A stretch of DNA of 41,117 nucleotides. Origin: an uncultured Eubacteriales bacterium. GTDB taxonomy: Bacteria; Bacillota; Clostridia; Christensenellales; Aristaeellaceae. The position numbers were made by a program, and so were the translations under genes. Each line of letters opens with the position of its first letter. The first letter of the stretch is position 1. Under the pieces are notes generated by a model. That model was given only the letters and a program-made list of their open reading frames with translations. It had not been told where the DNA came from and made no database searches. Positions 25,940-33,811 of this stretch are shown here, piece by piece. The stretch spans positions 1-41,117 of the forward strand of contig CADANQ010000015.1 in assembly GCA_902789365.1 (NCBI GenBank), given 5' to 3'.

Positions 25940-26320
25940 ATGAACATGATCATTGACACCTATTCCATGACCCCGATCTACGAACAGATTGTGGATTCCG
26001 TCAAGCGGATGATCCTTTCGGGAGAATTGAGGGAGAATGACGTTCTGCCGTCGGTGAGGGTCCTTTCACGGGACCTGAAGATCAGCGCGCTGACGGTCAA
26101 GAAGGCGTACGACACCCTGGAGGAAGAAGGCCTGACATCCACGGTCCACGGGAAGGGGACCTATGTAAGCGCCGCAAACCGGTCGCTGATCCAGGAGGAG
26201 CGGCGAAGGGAACTGGAAAAAGACCTGGAAGCTGTTGCTGAAAAAGCGGAACGCTATGGGGTAAGCAGGGAAGAACTGAAAAGAATGCTTGAGATCATCA
26301 CGGAGGAACAGACATGCTGA
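25940..26320 (+). CDS. GntR-family transcriptional regulator (YtrA type)
   Basis: 126 residues from ATG 25940 (AGAGGT upstream). The winged helix covers YEQIVDSVKRMILSGELREN through SVRVLSRDLKISALTVKKAYDTLEEEG and GKGTYV. The short C-terminal helical tail, without a ligand domain, is typical of the YtrA subfamily, which controls adjacent ABC genes. It is first in the operon and overlaps the ATPase gene by 7 bases. The likely operator is the inverted repeat just upstream. Confidence 0.93.
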   Translation: MNMIIDTYSMTPIYEQIVDSVKRMILSGELRENDVLPSVRVLSRDLKISALTVKKAYDTLEEEGLTSTVHGKGTYVSAANRSLIQEERRRELEKDLEAVAEKAERYGVSREELKRMLEIITEEQTC

Positions 26321-27166
26321 AACTGAAAGATCTGAAAAAGAATTACGGGGATTTTTCACTGGATTGTTCCCTTGAGGTGCGTCCGGGAATGATTACCGGG
26401 TTCATCGGCCCCAACGGCGCGGGCAAAAGCACCGCCTTCAAAGCGATCCTCGGTCTGATTTCCCGGGACGGGGGAGAGATCGAATTGTTCGGAAGAAGCA
26501 TAAAGACACCGGGCGTCGCAGAAAAAAAAACGCATCGGTGCGGTCCTTGCCGAATCCGGCTTTTCAGGCGAACTAACGGTCGAAGACGCCGGAAAAATCC
26601 TGAAGGCGTTTTATCCCGGATTCAACGCGGCGTACTATACGGAAAAGGCGAGGGAACTGTCCCTTCCGATGGACAAAAAGCTCAAGGAGTTTTCCACCGG
26701 CATGAAAGCAAAGGCAAAGGTGCTGAGCGCCGTCTGCCATCGGGCGGACCTGCTGATCCTGGATGAGCCGACTTCCGGGCTGGATGTGATCGCCAGGGAT
26801 CAGATTCTGGAACTCCTGAGGGAATACATCGCGGAGGATGAAAACCGCGCCATACTGATCAGTTCCCATATCTCCGCTGATCTTGAGCATCTGTGCGATG
26901 ATTTTTACATGATCAGCGGTGGCAGGATCCTGTGCCATGAAGATACGGACCGCCTTTTGAGCGATTACGCGCTGATCAAGGTGAGCCCTCAGGATTATGA
27001 GGACATTGACCGGGCCGGAGTCCTGCGCCGGCGCAGGGAAGCCTTTGGGTGGACCCTGCTGACAGACCAGAAGCGCTTTTACGCGGAAAACTATCCCCGT
27101 CTGGTGATCGAGAGGATCACTATGGACGAGTTCATTCTGATGATGCTGAAAGGGGAAGTGCTATGA
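26314..27166 (+). pseudogene. ABC transporter ATPase interrupted by a +1 frameshift in an A9 tract
   Basis: The first frame gives MLKLKDLKKNYGDFSL, Walker A GPNGAGKST and IELFGRSIKTPGVAEKK. At 26522-26530 nine A residues put the frame out by one. With eight, the protein would continue KRIGAVLAESGFSGELT and run through FSTGMKAKAKVLSAV, Walker B LLILDEPTSGLDV and the switch ISSHISADL to the stop at 27166, about 283 residues. Both halves are otherwise intact and conserved. The ATPase would energise the permease that follows, whose ATG overlaps its stop. The shift may be an assembly error, a fresh mutation, or be bypassed by transcriptional slippage on the A tract. Confidence 0.85.
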
Positions 27167-27798
27167 AGGGCCTGATGATCAAGGATCTTTGCCTCCTTCG
27201 GAACCAGAAAAAACTGCTGTTTATTTTGCTGATCCTGGCGGTCTGGTTTACGGTAATGAACAACGATGGGTTTGCATTCCCCTTCATGGCGATGATGGCT
27301 TCCGTGATGACGGTCAGTACCCTCAGCTATGACGAGGTGGATAAAAGCCAGACGCATCTGTTCACCCTGCCCTTTGACCGCGGGACGTATGTGACCGAAA
27401 AATTCCTGCTGGGCTCTGTCCTGCTTCTTGCGTTTATGGCTTTGGGCTGCCTTTGCGTTCTTGTGCGCGGTATTGTCTCTCCCGGGCCTGGAAGCGGCGG
27501 CGTTGGGCTGCATCTTTTCTTTGCGGTCTGCGCCGGGGTCGCCATGCTCTCCGTGATGATCCCGGTACGTATCCGGTTCGGCGGCGACCAGGGGAGGATC
27601 ATTTTCTACTGCGTATTTGCATTGGCGGCGCTCGTCTGCCTTGGGCTGAAATGGCTGATCCCCGATATAGAGGAAAAGATCGGCGGCGTTTTTACATCCG
27701 AAGCGAGGATTATCGCAATTGCCGCGGCTGCCGCGGCGGCCGTTGCCGCCGGCGGGTTCCTTGCGGCTGTCCGCTGGACGAAGGAAAAGGAATTCTGA
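27163..27798 (+). CDS. ABC-2 type transporter permease
   Basis: A 211-residue membrane protein starting MKGLMIKDLCLLRNQKK, typical of small ABC-2 permeases, with about six hydrophobic segments and the conserved YDEVDKSQTHLFTLPFDRGTYV after the second. It pairs with the upstream ATPase (ATGA overlap) and GntR regulator. In YtrA-type operons such transporters respond to cell-envelope stress or peptide antibiotics; the substrate here is unknown. Confidence 0.85.
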   Translation: MKGLMIKDLCLLRNQKKLLFILLILAVWFTVMNNDGFAFPFMAMMASVMTVSTLSYDEVDKSQTHLFTLPFDRGTYVTEKFLLGSVLLLAFMALGCLCVLVRGIVSPGPGSGGVGLHLFFAVCAGVAMLSVMIPVRIRFGGDQGRIIFYCVFALAALVCLGLKWLIPDIEEKIGGVFTSEARIIAIAAAAAAAVAAGGFLAAVRWTKEKEF

Positions 27799-27828
27799 TA
27801 TCCCCCCTGGGCAGGGAAGAAAAAACAA

Positions 27829-27857
27829 TGGACCGGAACGGGCATATGCTCTATAAT
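27829..27857 (+). promoter_or_regulatory. Promoter of the M48 protease gene
   Basis: TGGACC (27829-27834), 17 bases, TATAAT (27852-27857), about 30 bases before the ATG. Confidence 0.5.
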
Positions 27858-27887
27858 TGACTGTGGAAACCGAGAGGAGGACAGCAT

Positions 27888-29114
27888 ATGAGTCTCAAAA
27901 TACCGGTCCTTGCGGTGCTGACCGCGGTCTTTCTTTATGACCTGTTCCTGAATATTATCCGCATGCGTTCGGCGGACAACCCGATTCCGGCCAACGTGTC
28001 CGACGTGTACGACCGGGACACGTACCTTAAATGGCGGAAATACCACGCCGAAAAATCACGTTTTTCCATCGTGACGGCCGCGGCGTCCTTCATCATCGAT
28101 TTTGTCCTGCTTGCGTTCAATGTATACGCCGCCTTTGCGCATCTGTTCCCGGAAAACGATCTGTTCCTGCAGATGCTCGCGGTGTTCCTTTTGTCCGCCC
28201 TGTCTTCTCTGCTGATGGCGCCGTTTTCCTGGCATGAATCGATGGTAATCGAGGAAAAGTACGGGTTCAACAAAATGATCCCAAAAACCTTCTGCCTTGA
28301 CCTGGTGAAGGAATTTGTCATCGGCCTGATTATCATGCTCTCCGTCGGCGGAATGCTGATGGCCCTCCATCAGTCCCTGGGAGACCGGATGATCCTGGCC
28401 TTCGCGGCGGCAATGACCGGCCTTGCTCTCGGAATCGTGTTCCTGTATCCGATCTTCGGGAAGATATTCAACAAATTCACACCTCTTGAAGAAGGCGAAC
28501 TGAAGGAAAGGCTCGCCGCCCTCCTGGAGAAAAACGGATATAAAGTGCGGGCGATCAAGGTGATGGACGCGTCCCGCAGAACCACGAAGTCCAACGCGTA
28601 TTTTACCGGTTTCGGGAAGATGAAGACCATCGTGCTGTATGACACCCTGGTGAATTCCATGACGGCGGACGAGATCTGTGCGGTGTTCGCCCACGAAATG
28701 GGACACGGGCTTCATCGGGATACCCTGAAAAACCAGATCCTGACCTTTCTGCAGATGGTCCTGATCGGCGTTCTGGCCTGGCTGACCCTCAGGACGGAAA
28801 GCCTGTTTTCATCCTTCGGGTTCGGCGGGATCAACTACGGCTTTGCCGTCATTCTGATTATGAATGTGGAATTTGCCCTGCTGTCGCCCCTTTTCGGAAT
28901 GGTCGCAAACTTCTTCTCCCGGCGTGCGGAATACAGGGCGGACGCCCAGGCGGTGAAGGAAGGTTATGGGAAGGACCTTGTCGGCGCGCTGAAAAAGCTT
29001 TCAAACAGCAATCTTGCGGACCTTGCGCCTTCGCCCGTTCTTGTCAGGCTTACATATTCCCATCCCACCCTGAGTCAGAGGATCGAAGCCATCGATAAAC
29101 TGACGAACGGCTGA
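27888..29114 (+). CDS. M48 family (Ste24-like) membrane metalloprotease
   Basis: 408 residues with several membrane helices at the N-terminus, then EEKYGFNKM typical of Ste24/CAAX protease relatives. The zinc site is H269-EMGH, with the downstream Glu in RRAEYRADAQAV near 348. The C-terminus has the SHPTLSQRIEAI motif of the family. It probably cleaves membrane or misfolded proteins at the cytoplasmic membrane. GAGAGGAGG precedes the ATG. It is followed after 62 bases by another HExxH protein. Confidence 0.92.
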   Translation: MSLKIPVLAVLTAVFLYDLFLNIIRMRSADNPIPANVSDVYDRDTYLKWRKYHAEKSRFSIVTAAASFIIDFVLLAFNVYAAFAHLFPENDLFLQMLAVFLLSALSSLLMAPFSWHESMVIEEKYGFNKMIPKTFCLDLVKEFVIGLIIMLSVGGMLMALHQSLGDRMILAFAAAMTGLALGIVFLYPIFGKIFNKFTPLEEGELKERLAALLEKNGYKVRAIKVMDASRRTTKSNAYFTGFGKMKTIVLYDTLVNSMTADEICAVFAHEMGHGLHRDTLKNQILTFLQMVLIGVLAWLTLRTESLFSSFGFGGINYGFAVILIMNVEFALLSPLFGMVANFFSRRAEYRADAQAVKEGYGKDLVGALKKLSNSNLADLAPSPVLVRLTYSHPTLSQRIEAIDKLTNG

Positions 29115-29176
29115 GTTCGCCCGGTTTTCCCTGGCGGCGGGCGAACCGGACGGACCATGAAAAGGAGATGCTTCAA

Positions 29177-30238
29177 ATGGATTTGTCATACGCGTACGAA
29201 CAGGTTCTGTCGCGAATTGAAAGGCTGGATTTTTCCGCGCTGTTCCGCGGCTTCCGCCCTTTCCCTTTCGCGCTTTACAATGGGTCCGAAGCATTTTTCC
29301 GCGGAAAACGGATCGAAAAGCCCACGGAATTTTTAGCCAACACTTCCGTTTTGTACAACGGGGAATATATCGCCATATGGAACCTGATGGAGGAAGCGTA
29401 CGATTTTGACGTGCTGGCGTCTAAACTGGCCCATGAGATGTTTCACGCGTTCCAGAACGCAAACGGGGAGAAGCGCTGGGCGGACGAGCGGGCCGCCCTG
29501 GTAAAGTACCGCTATGAAGAGGCCAATTTCGCGGCGAAGATGGAGGAAGCCGCCTGCATGAAGCGGTGCCTTTCGGGATTTGACCGGGAAGCGTTCGAAC
29601 GTCTGCTGGCCCTGCGCAAAGCGCGCATGGAGCGCTTTCCTCTCGAGTACGATTACGAGGCCCGCATCGAGCAGATCGAAGGCGCCGCGAATTATGTCGA
29701 AATGGAAGCCCTGTCCCAACTGGATCGGGAAAAAGGCGAAAAACGGAAACGGGAAGCGCTGGAAGAAATATCCGATCCGTCCCGGTATTTCCCTGTCCGG
29801 GCCGTAACATACCTGACCGGCGCGTCGTTCCTTTCTTGTCTGCGGAGGTACGCGGACATCGATACAGAGTCTTTTACGGATATGCTTTTTTCCGCCGAGG
29901 CGCTGAAAAACGCGGCGCCGTGCGCGCTTCCCGAGGAGGACGCGCGCGTGGCGGCATGCCTTGAAAAGTGGCGGGAGCGGACGCGGGAAAAGATATCCCG
30001 CGCCATAAAGAAAAACGAGATTGTTCTGGAAGGTCCCCGCTGCCTTGCGGCGTGGAACGTATACGACGGATACCGGGACGGAACATACGCCGTTCTGACA
30101 TATTTCCTTGGCTATACGGACGGATCGCTTCCTGAAACGCGGGAGGAGGCGATGGCACAGATGAAATACCTGAACGGCGATTTTGTGGTGGAAATGGACA
30201 GCGATATGACGCTCCTGCGTGTGTGGCGTCAGGAATGA
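29177..30238 (+). CDS. Unknown HExxH zinc-protease-like protein
   Basis: 353 residues from ATG 29177, 9 bases after AAAGGAG. There is no signal peptide. H86-EMFH-90 and E168 in EGAANYVEME form a gluzincin-like pattern (HExxH plus a distant EGxxxYxE), so a soluble zinc peptidase is likely. I do not recognise a named family. The middle is rich in Arg, Glu and Lys helices. It belongs to a run with a GNAT (38 bases on) and a CAT-like gene, all rightward. Confidence 0.65.
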   Translation: MDLSYAYEQVLSRIERLDFSALFRGFRPFPFALYNGSEAFFRGKRIEKPTEFLANTSVLYNGEYIAIWNLMEEAYDFDVLASKLAHEMFHAFQNANGEKRWADERAALVKYRYEEANFAAKMEEAACMKRCLSGFDREAFERLLALRKARMERFPLEYDYEARIEQIEGAANYVEMEALSQLDREKGEKRKREALEEISDPSRYFPVRAVTYLTGASFLSCLRRYADIDTESFTDMLFSAEALKNAAPCALPEEDARVAACLEKWRERTREKISRAIKKNEIVLEGPRCLAAWNVYDGYRDGTYAVLTYFLGYTDGSLPETREEAMAQMKYLNGDFVVEMDSDMTLLRVWRQE

Positions 30239-30276
30239 CTTCAAAAAGGATTTGTGAAATGGCGGGAGGCGGAAAA

Positions 30277-30753
30277 ATGAAATATTCCTTTGTGACCCTG
30301 AGGGAACGACCGGAAATGCTTGACACGGCCGCCGGGTGGTTCCACCGGAAATGGGGCGTGCCCAAAGAGGCGTACGAAGAATGCATGTCGGCTTATCTGA
30401 ACGGAGATACGGAATACGGCTGGTATCTGTGCCTGGACGGAGACCGCGTCGTGGGCGGGCTCGGGGTTATAGAAAACGATTTCCATGACCGCAAGGATCT
30501 TGCTCCGAACGTATGCGCCGTATATACCGAGGAGGAATACCGCGGTCAGGGGATCGCCGGAAAGCTTCTGGACCTCGTGGCGGAGGATATGCGGAGCAAA
30601 GGCATTTCCCCGCTGTATCTCGTAACCGATCACACGGGCTTTTACGAACGGTACGGCTGGGAGTTTTACTGCATGGCGCAGGGCGACGGCGAGGACGGGA
30701 TGACAAGGGTATATATCCGCAGGCCGTCCCGTACCGAGAATACGGACAGCTGA
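30277..30753 (+). CDS. GNAT family N-acetyltransferase
   Basis: 158 residues from ATG 30277 (GGGAGGCGG upstream). Acetyl-CoA binding is seen in VCAVYTEEEYRGQGIAGKLL (motif A, RGQGIA), and FYERYGWEF is motif B. Similar proteins acetylate small amines or protein N-termini; the substrate is unknown. An upstream in-frame extension overlaps the previous gene and lacks a ribosome site. Confidence 0.88.
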   Translation: MKYSFVTLRERPEMLDTAAGWFHRKWGVPKEAYEECMSAYLNGDTEYGWYLCLDGDRVVGGLGVIENDFHDRKDLAPNVCAVYTEEEYRGQGIAGKLLDLVAEDMRSKGISPLYLVTDHTGFYERYGWEFYCMAQGDGEDGMTRVYIRRPSRTENTDS

Positions 30754-30796
30754 CAGCGCCGCGAGAAAGCGCGGACATCAGGGGGGAGGAAAAGGA

Positions 30797-31435
30797 ATGC
30801 CCTTTATCCGGCTTGATATGGAAAACTACGCCCGCAGGGCGCACTTTGACTACTTCAGGTCGCTCGGTTACCCGTATGTCGGCGTGACGGTCGACGTGGA
30901 CGTGACGAAGGCCCTTGAATTCAGCAGAAAACATCACAGGTCCTTTTACCTGACGGTCCTCCACGCCGCCGCTCTTGCCGCGGACGGCGTGCCGCCCTTC
31001 CGGCAGAGAATCCGCGGAAACGGAATCGTGGAGTATTCGGAATGTCGCACATCCCATACGGAGAGGGCCGACGGCGGCCGTTACTGCTACTGCACCCTTC
31101 GTCATCACATGGGATTGCGGGACTATTTCGAGCAGGCGGAGAAAGCCAGGCTGGACTGCGCAAAAAACGGAATCACCGAGGACGGGGACGTTGAAAGCAT
31201 GTATTTCATATCGGCGCTTCCGTGGCTGCATTATACTTCGCTGATCCAGCCCGCAGCGGGGGGCGATGAATCGAATCCCCGGATCACCTGGGGGAAGTAC
31301 GCGGCCGACGAAAAGGGACGGATAATCATGCCGTTCTCCGTCCTGGCGCATCACGCCCTGGTTGACGGAATCCATATCGCCGGGTTTTACGAAAACCTTG
31401 AAAATGAGATAAATAAACTGGATTTCCCGGGATAA
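30797..31435 (+). CDS. Chloramphenicol acetyltransferase-like protein
   Basis: 212 residues with the CAT fold: Y-x-x-R-x-H-F-D-Y-F near the start, LPWLHYTSLIQP in the middle and the active-site motif HHALVDG at 185-191. True CAT enzymes have the same length and HHxxxDG motif and inactivate chloramphenicol with acetyl-CoA. Several catA-type positions differ, so this may acetylate another substrate, and resistance is not implied. GGGGAGG precedes the ATG. Confidence 0.85.
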   Translation: MPFIRLDMENYARRAHFDYFRSLGYPYVGVTVDVDVTKALEFSRKHHRSFYLTVLHAAALAADGVPPFRQRIRGNGIVEYSECRTSHTERADGGRYCYCTLRHHMGLRDYFEQAEKARLDCAKNGITEDGDVESMYFISALPWLHYTSLIQPAAGGDESNPRITWGKYAADEKGRIIMPFSVLAHHALVDGIHIAGFYENLENEINKLDFPG

Positions 31436-31469
31436 AAACCCTCCGCCGTGCGGGACAAACGCAAAAAAA

Positions 31470-31526
31470 CGCCGTGGGAAATGACCGGGCCGGTCATTCC
31501 ACGGCGCGTGGATGGTTTTTTCGTTT
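31470..31526 (+). terminator. Terminator-like large hairpin after the CAT-like gene
   Basis: CGCCGTGG (31470-31477) and AATGACC (31480-31486) pair with GGTCATT and CCACGGCG (31492-31506) with a two-base bulge. T residues follow at 31516-31521. It separates the CAT-like gene from the XRE-type regulator. Confidence 0.6.
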
Positions 31527-31564
31527 GTTCTGCGGTATGCTTTTTGCGTAAAGGAGGGATTGCG

Positions 31565-32161
31565 ATGAACAATTATGTGACCGGAAGCGTGATCCGCAGG
31601 CTTCGCGAAAGCAAGGGACTGACCCAGGAAAAGCTGGCTGAGACGATTCATGTCAGCGCCAAGGCTGTAAGCAAATGGGAGACAGGACAGGGTTTTCCGG
31701 ATATCAGCCTTCTGGAACCGCTGTCGAAGGCCCTGGATATTTCGGTGATCGAGCTTTTATCCGGCGAAGCCGTCCGGAACATGAACAGATCGTTCAACAT
31801 GCTTCGCGGCAGGATGTATGTGTGTCCAGTCTGCGGAAACGTGATTCGGGCAACGGGCGACGCGGTGATCAGCTGCTGCGGGGTGACGCTGCCCGCCCTG
31901 ACCCCCGAGCCGCCGGACGAGGAACACCGGATCAGGCTGGAGAACGTCGAGGACGAGTACTACGTGACGATGGACCACCCGATGACAAAAACACATTATA
32001 TTTCCTTTTTTGCGATGGCGACGGATCAGGAGGTCCGGTTTGTGAAGCTGTATCCGGAAGGAAACGCGGAAGCGCGGTTTGGGATCGGCCGGGCACATAC
32101 CCTGTTTGCGTACTGCAACCGGCACGGGCTGTTTCAGATCCGGATCGGAAGAAACAGGTGA
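31565..32161 (+). CDS. XRE-type HTH regulator fused to a complete desulfoferrodoxin
   Basis: 198 residues. Residues 6-65 are an XRE helix-turn-helix (LRESKGLTQEKLAETIHV, SAKAVSKWETGQGFPD). Residues 84-106 hold a desulforedoxin-like Cys4 site (C87, C90, C104, C105). Residues 120-190 match the superoxide-reductase domain: H121, H138, H144 (HPMTKTHYI), C184 and H187 (YCNRHGLF) correspond to the four His and one Cys of the active iron. Both iron sites look complete, so the protein could sense or remove superoxide while binding DNA. AAGGAGG lies 8 bases before the ATG. No oxidative-stress gene is directly adjacent. Confidence 0.88.
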   Translation: MNNYVTGSVIRRLRESKGLTQEKLAETIHVSAKAVSKWETGQGFPDISLLEPLSKALDISVIELLSGEAVRNMNRSFNMLRGRMYVCPVCGNVIRATGDAVISCCGVTLPALTPEPPDEEHRIRLENVEDEYYVTMDHPMTKTHYISFFAMATDQEVRFVKLYPEGNAEARFGIGRAHTLFAYCNRHGLFQIRIGRNR

Positions 32162-32267
32162 ACCTCCGATACGGATGAATACGGGCATACGCCGGCGGGC
32201 CGCGCTTTTCCAGCGGCCCGTTTTCCGCGCCGCTAAAGCGGAAAGCCGGTGGGAGCCCCCTTTTTCG

Positions 32268-32696
32268 TCACGGCTGCTTTGCCATGATGATTTCAAGCGG
32301 CTGCTCATACCCGGGGAAGGGCAGCGCCAAGGCGCCGCAGTCCCTGTAGCCGAGAGAACGGTAAAAATGCTGCGCGTTTTCGTCCGACTGGGTGGAGGTC
32401 ATGACAAGGCCGAAACCCAAGTCCTTCATCGCCTTTTCCCATTGCGCCGTCAGGACGCGACCGTATCCCTTTCTTTGGCGGTCCTCACGGATGAAAAGCA
32501 GGCTGCAGAAGGGGATGCTGTCCCAGAAAAGGAACCAGCGAAGGATGCCGCATGGGCCTTCATCATCTGACAGCACATATCCCATGCGGTCGTGTACCTT
32601 TTGCCTAAAAGCCTCCTCCGTCAGGTGACGATCCAGGGTAAACCAGAAATCGTGATCAGCCTGCATCACGCATCGGATGCTGATATTTTGTTCCAT
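32268..32696 (-). CDS. GNAT family N-acetyltransferase
   Basis: 142 residues from ATG 32696, with GAGG close upstream; a GTG two codons earlier is less well placed. The acetyl-CoA loop is REDRQRKGYGRVL, and FYRSLGYRD is motif B. The substrate is unknown. It lies 7 bases downstream of the methyltransferase gene and is probably cotranscribed. Confidence 0.87.
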   Translation of the reverse strand: MEQNISIRCVMQADHDFWFTLDRHLTEEAFRQKVHDRMGYVLSDDEGPCGILRWFLFWDSIPFCSLLFIREDRQRKGYGRVLTAQWEKAMKDLGFGLVMTSTQSDENAQHFYRSLGYRDCGALALPFPGYEQPLEIIMAKQP

Positions 32697-32703
32697 AGAC
32701 ACC

Positions 32704-33540
32704 TCAGTCTTTCCTTTGAAGGATCCAGATCAGGTTGCTTCTGTATTTTGAAGCGGTGGAGATATCCTTCAGGTCCTCCCTGTCTCCGTTGTAGCCCCGG
32801 TAAATGTCCAGGACCTCAAAACCGCACAGCTTTGCGAGAAGGAACATTTCCCACCGGGTGGTCTGCCGCATTCTCAGGGGACGAATGCGTTCGCCGATGA
32901 CGCTGCCGTCGGGGCTGAGCTCTTCGAATTTCCAGGTGCCGACCATCTGCTGGGAATTGGGATTATAGGTAATGGCGTTCCAGATTTTTTCCCGGTTCCC
33001 CGCACTGTTTACATATTCCAGGCGGAAGGTGTAATCATCCGGCGCGGTCCGCATCTGCTCCGCCTGCATGGGCGGCCAGGGATCGAATGTGTTCAGGGTC
33101 AGGATACCGCCGGGCAGCAGCTGTTCCCTGAGGTTTGAAAGCGCTTTTATCTGAAGCTCCTGGGTGGGCAGGTGCATGAAGCCGCTTCGCGCGATGATTG
33201 CAAGGGAGTATTTGCGTCCGGAGGAGAAGACCGTCATGTCCGCCGGGATGATGTTCAGCTTGAGACCAAGCTGCGCCGCCTTGCCTTCGGCCACACGGCA
33301 CATTTCCTCCGAAAGATCGGTGCCGTCGACGTCAATGCCTCGCTCGGCCAGGTACAGGAGCACCGCTCCGGTGCCGCAGGCGACGTCCACGACGCCCTGC
33401 GATCCGTATTTCCGGGCAAGGTCCAGATAAAATTCCCGAAAATTCTCGTGATGGTCATCATGGGCGTACATCACTTCCAGGTAGCGGTCGTAGTTTTCCG
33501 CCACATCCCTGTAATCGTGAAGATCGGGCAGCCTTTCCAT
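32704..33540 (-). CDS. Class I SAM-dependent methyltransferase
   Basis: 278 residues with motif I VVDVACGTG at 50-58, an acidic DGTDLS after beta 2, and LLPGGILTLNTFDP. AGGAGGAAAGAGGA precedes the ATG. This arrangement (YDRY start, D-V-A-C-G-T-G) is typical of small-molecule methyltransferases of the UbiE/Mtf11 kind; the acceptor is unknown. Shares a leftward transcript with the GNAT. Confidence 0.88.
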   Translation of the reverse strand: MERLPDLHDYRDVAENYDRYLEVMYAHDDHHENFREFYLDLARKYGSQGVVDVACGTGAVLLYLAERGIDVDGTDLSEEMCRVAEGKAAQLGLKLNIIPADMTVFSSGRKYSLAIIARSGFMHLPTQELQIKALSNLREQLLPGGILTLNTFDPWPPMQAEQMRTAPDDYTFRLEYVNSAGNREKIWNAITYNPNSQQMVGTWKFEELSPDGSVIGERIRPLRMRQTTRWEMFLLAKLCGFEVLDIYRGYNGDREDLKDISTASKYRSNLIWILQRKD

Positions 33541-33665
33541 TCCTCTTTCCTCCTTTTCTTATGGCGCGGCTATGATTCCTTATTCTCCGAATGTCGCGGG
33601 ACCCCTTTTTGTATTTCACGCGAAATATGCATTTCAGCCGCAGCGGCCGATATTTTACAAGAAAA

Positions 33666-33694
33666 TTGTCTCGTTATTTTTTCATGTTTATGCT
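33666..33694 (+). promoter_or_regulatory. Promoter of the amidohydrolase gene
   Basis: TTGTCT (33666-33671) and TATGCT (33689-33694) spaced by 17 bases, leaving a leader of about 110 bases. Confidence 0.5.
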
Positions 33695-33811
33695 ATCATG
33701 GTCCGGGAGAACAACGCAGGACAGGAACTGCTTCCGTATTTCCGAAATGTCTTCGGGAGGACGGCTGTTTTTCAGTCTGACGTCCGCTGCGTTTATCAGG
33801 GAGGGACATAA

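Noticed and set aside
30797-31435. Chloramphenicol resistance gene
   Set aside because: Fold and HHxxxDG motif are shared, but divergence from true catA genes and the housekeeping setting do not support a resistance claim.
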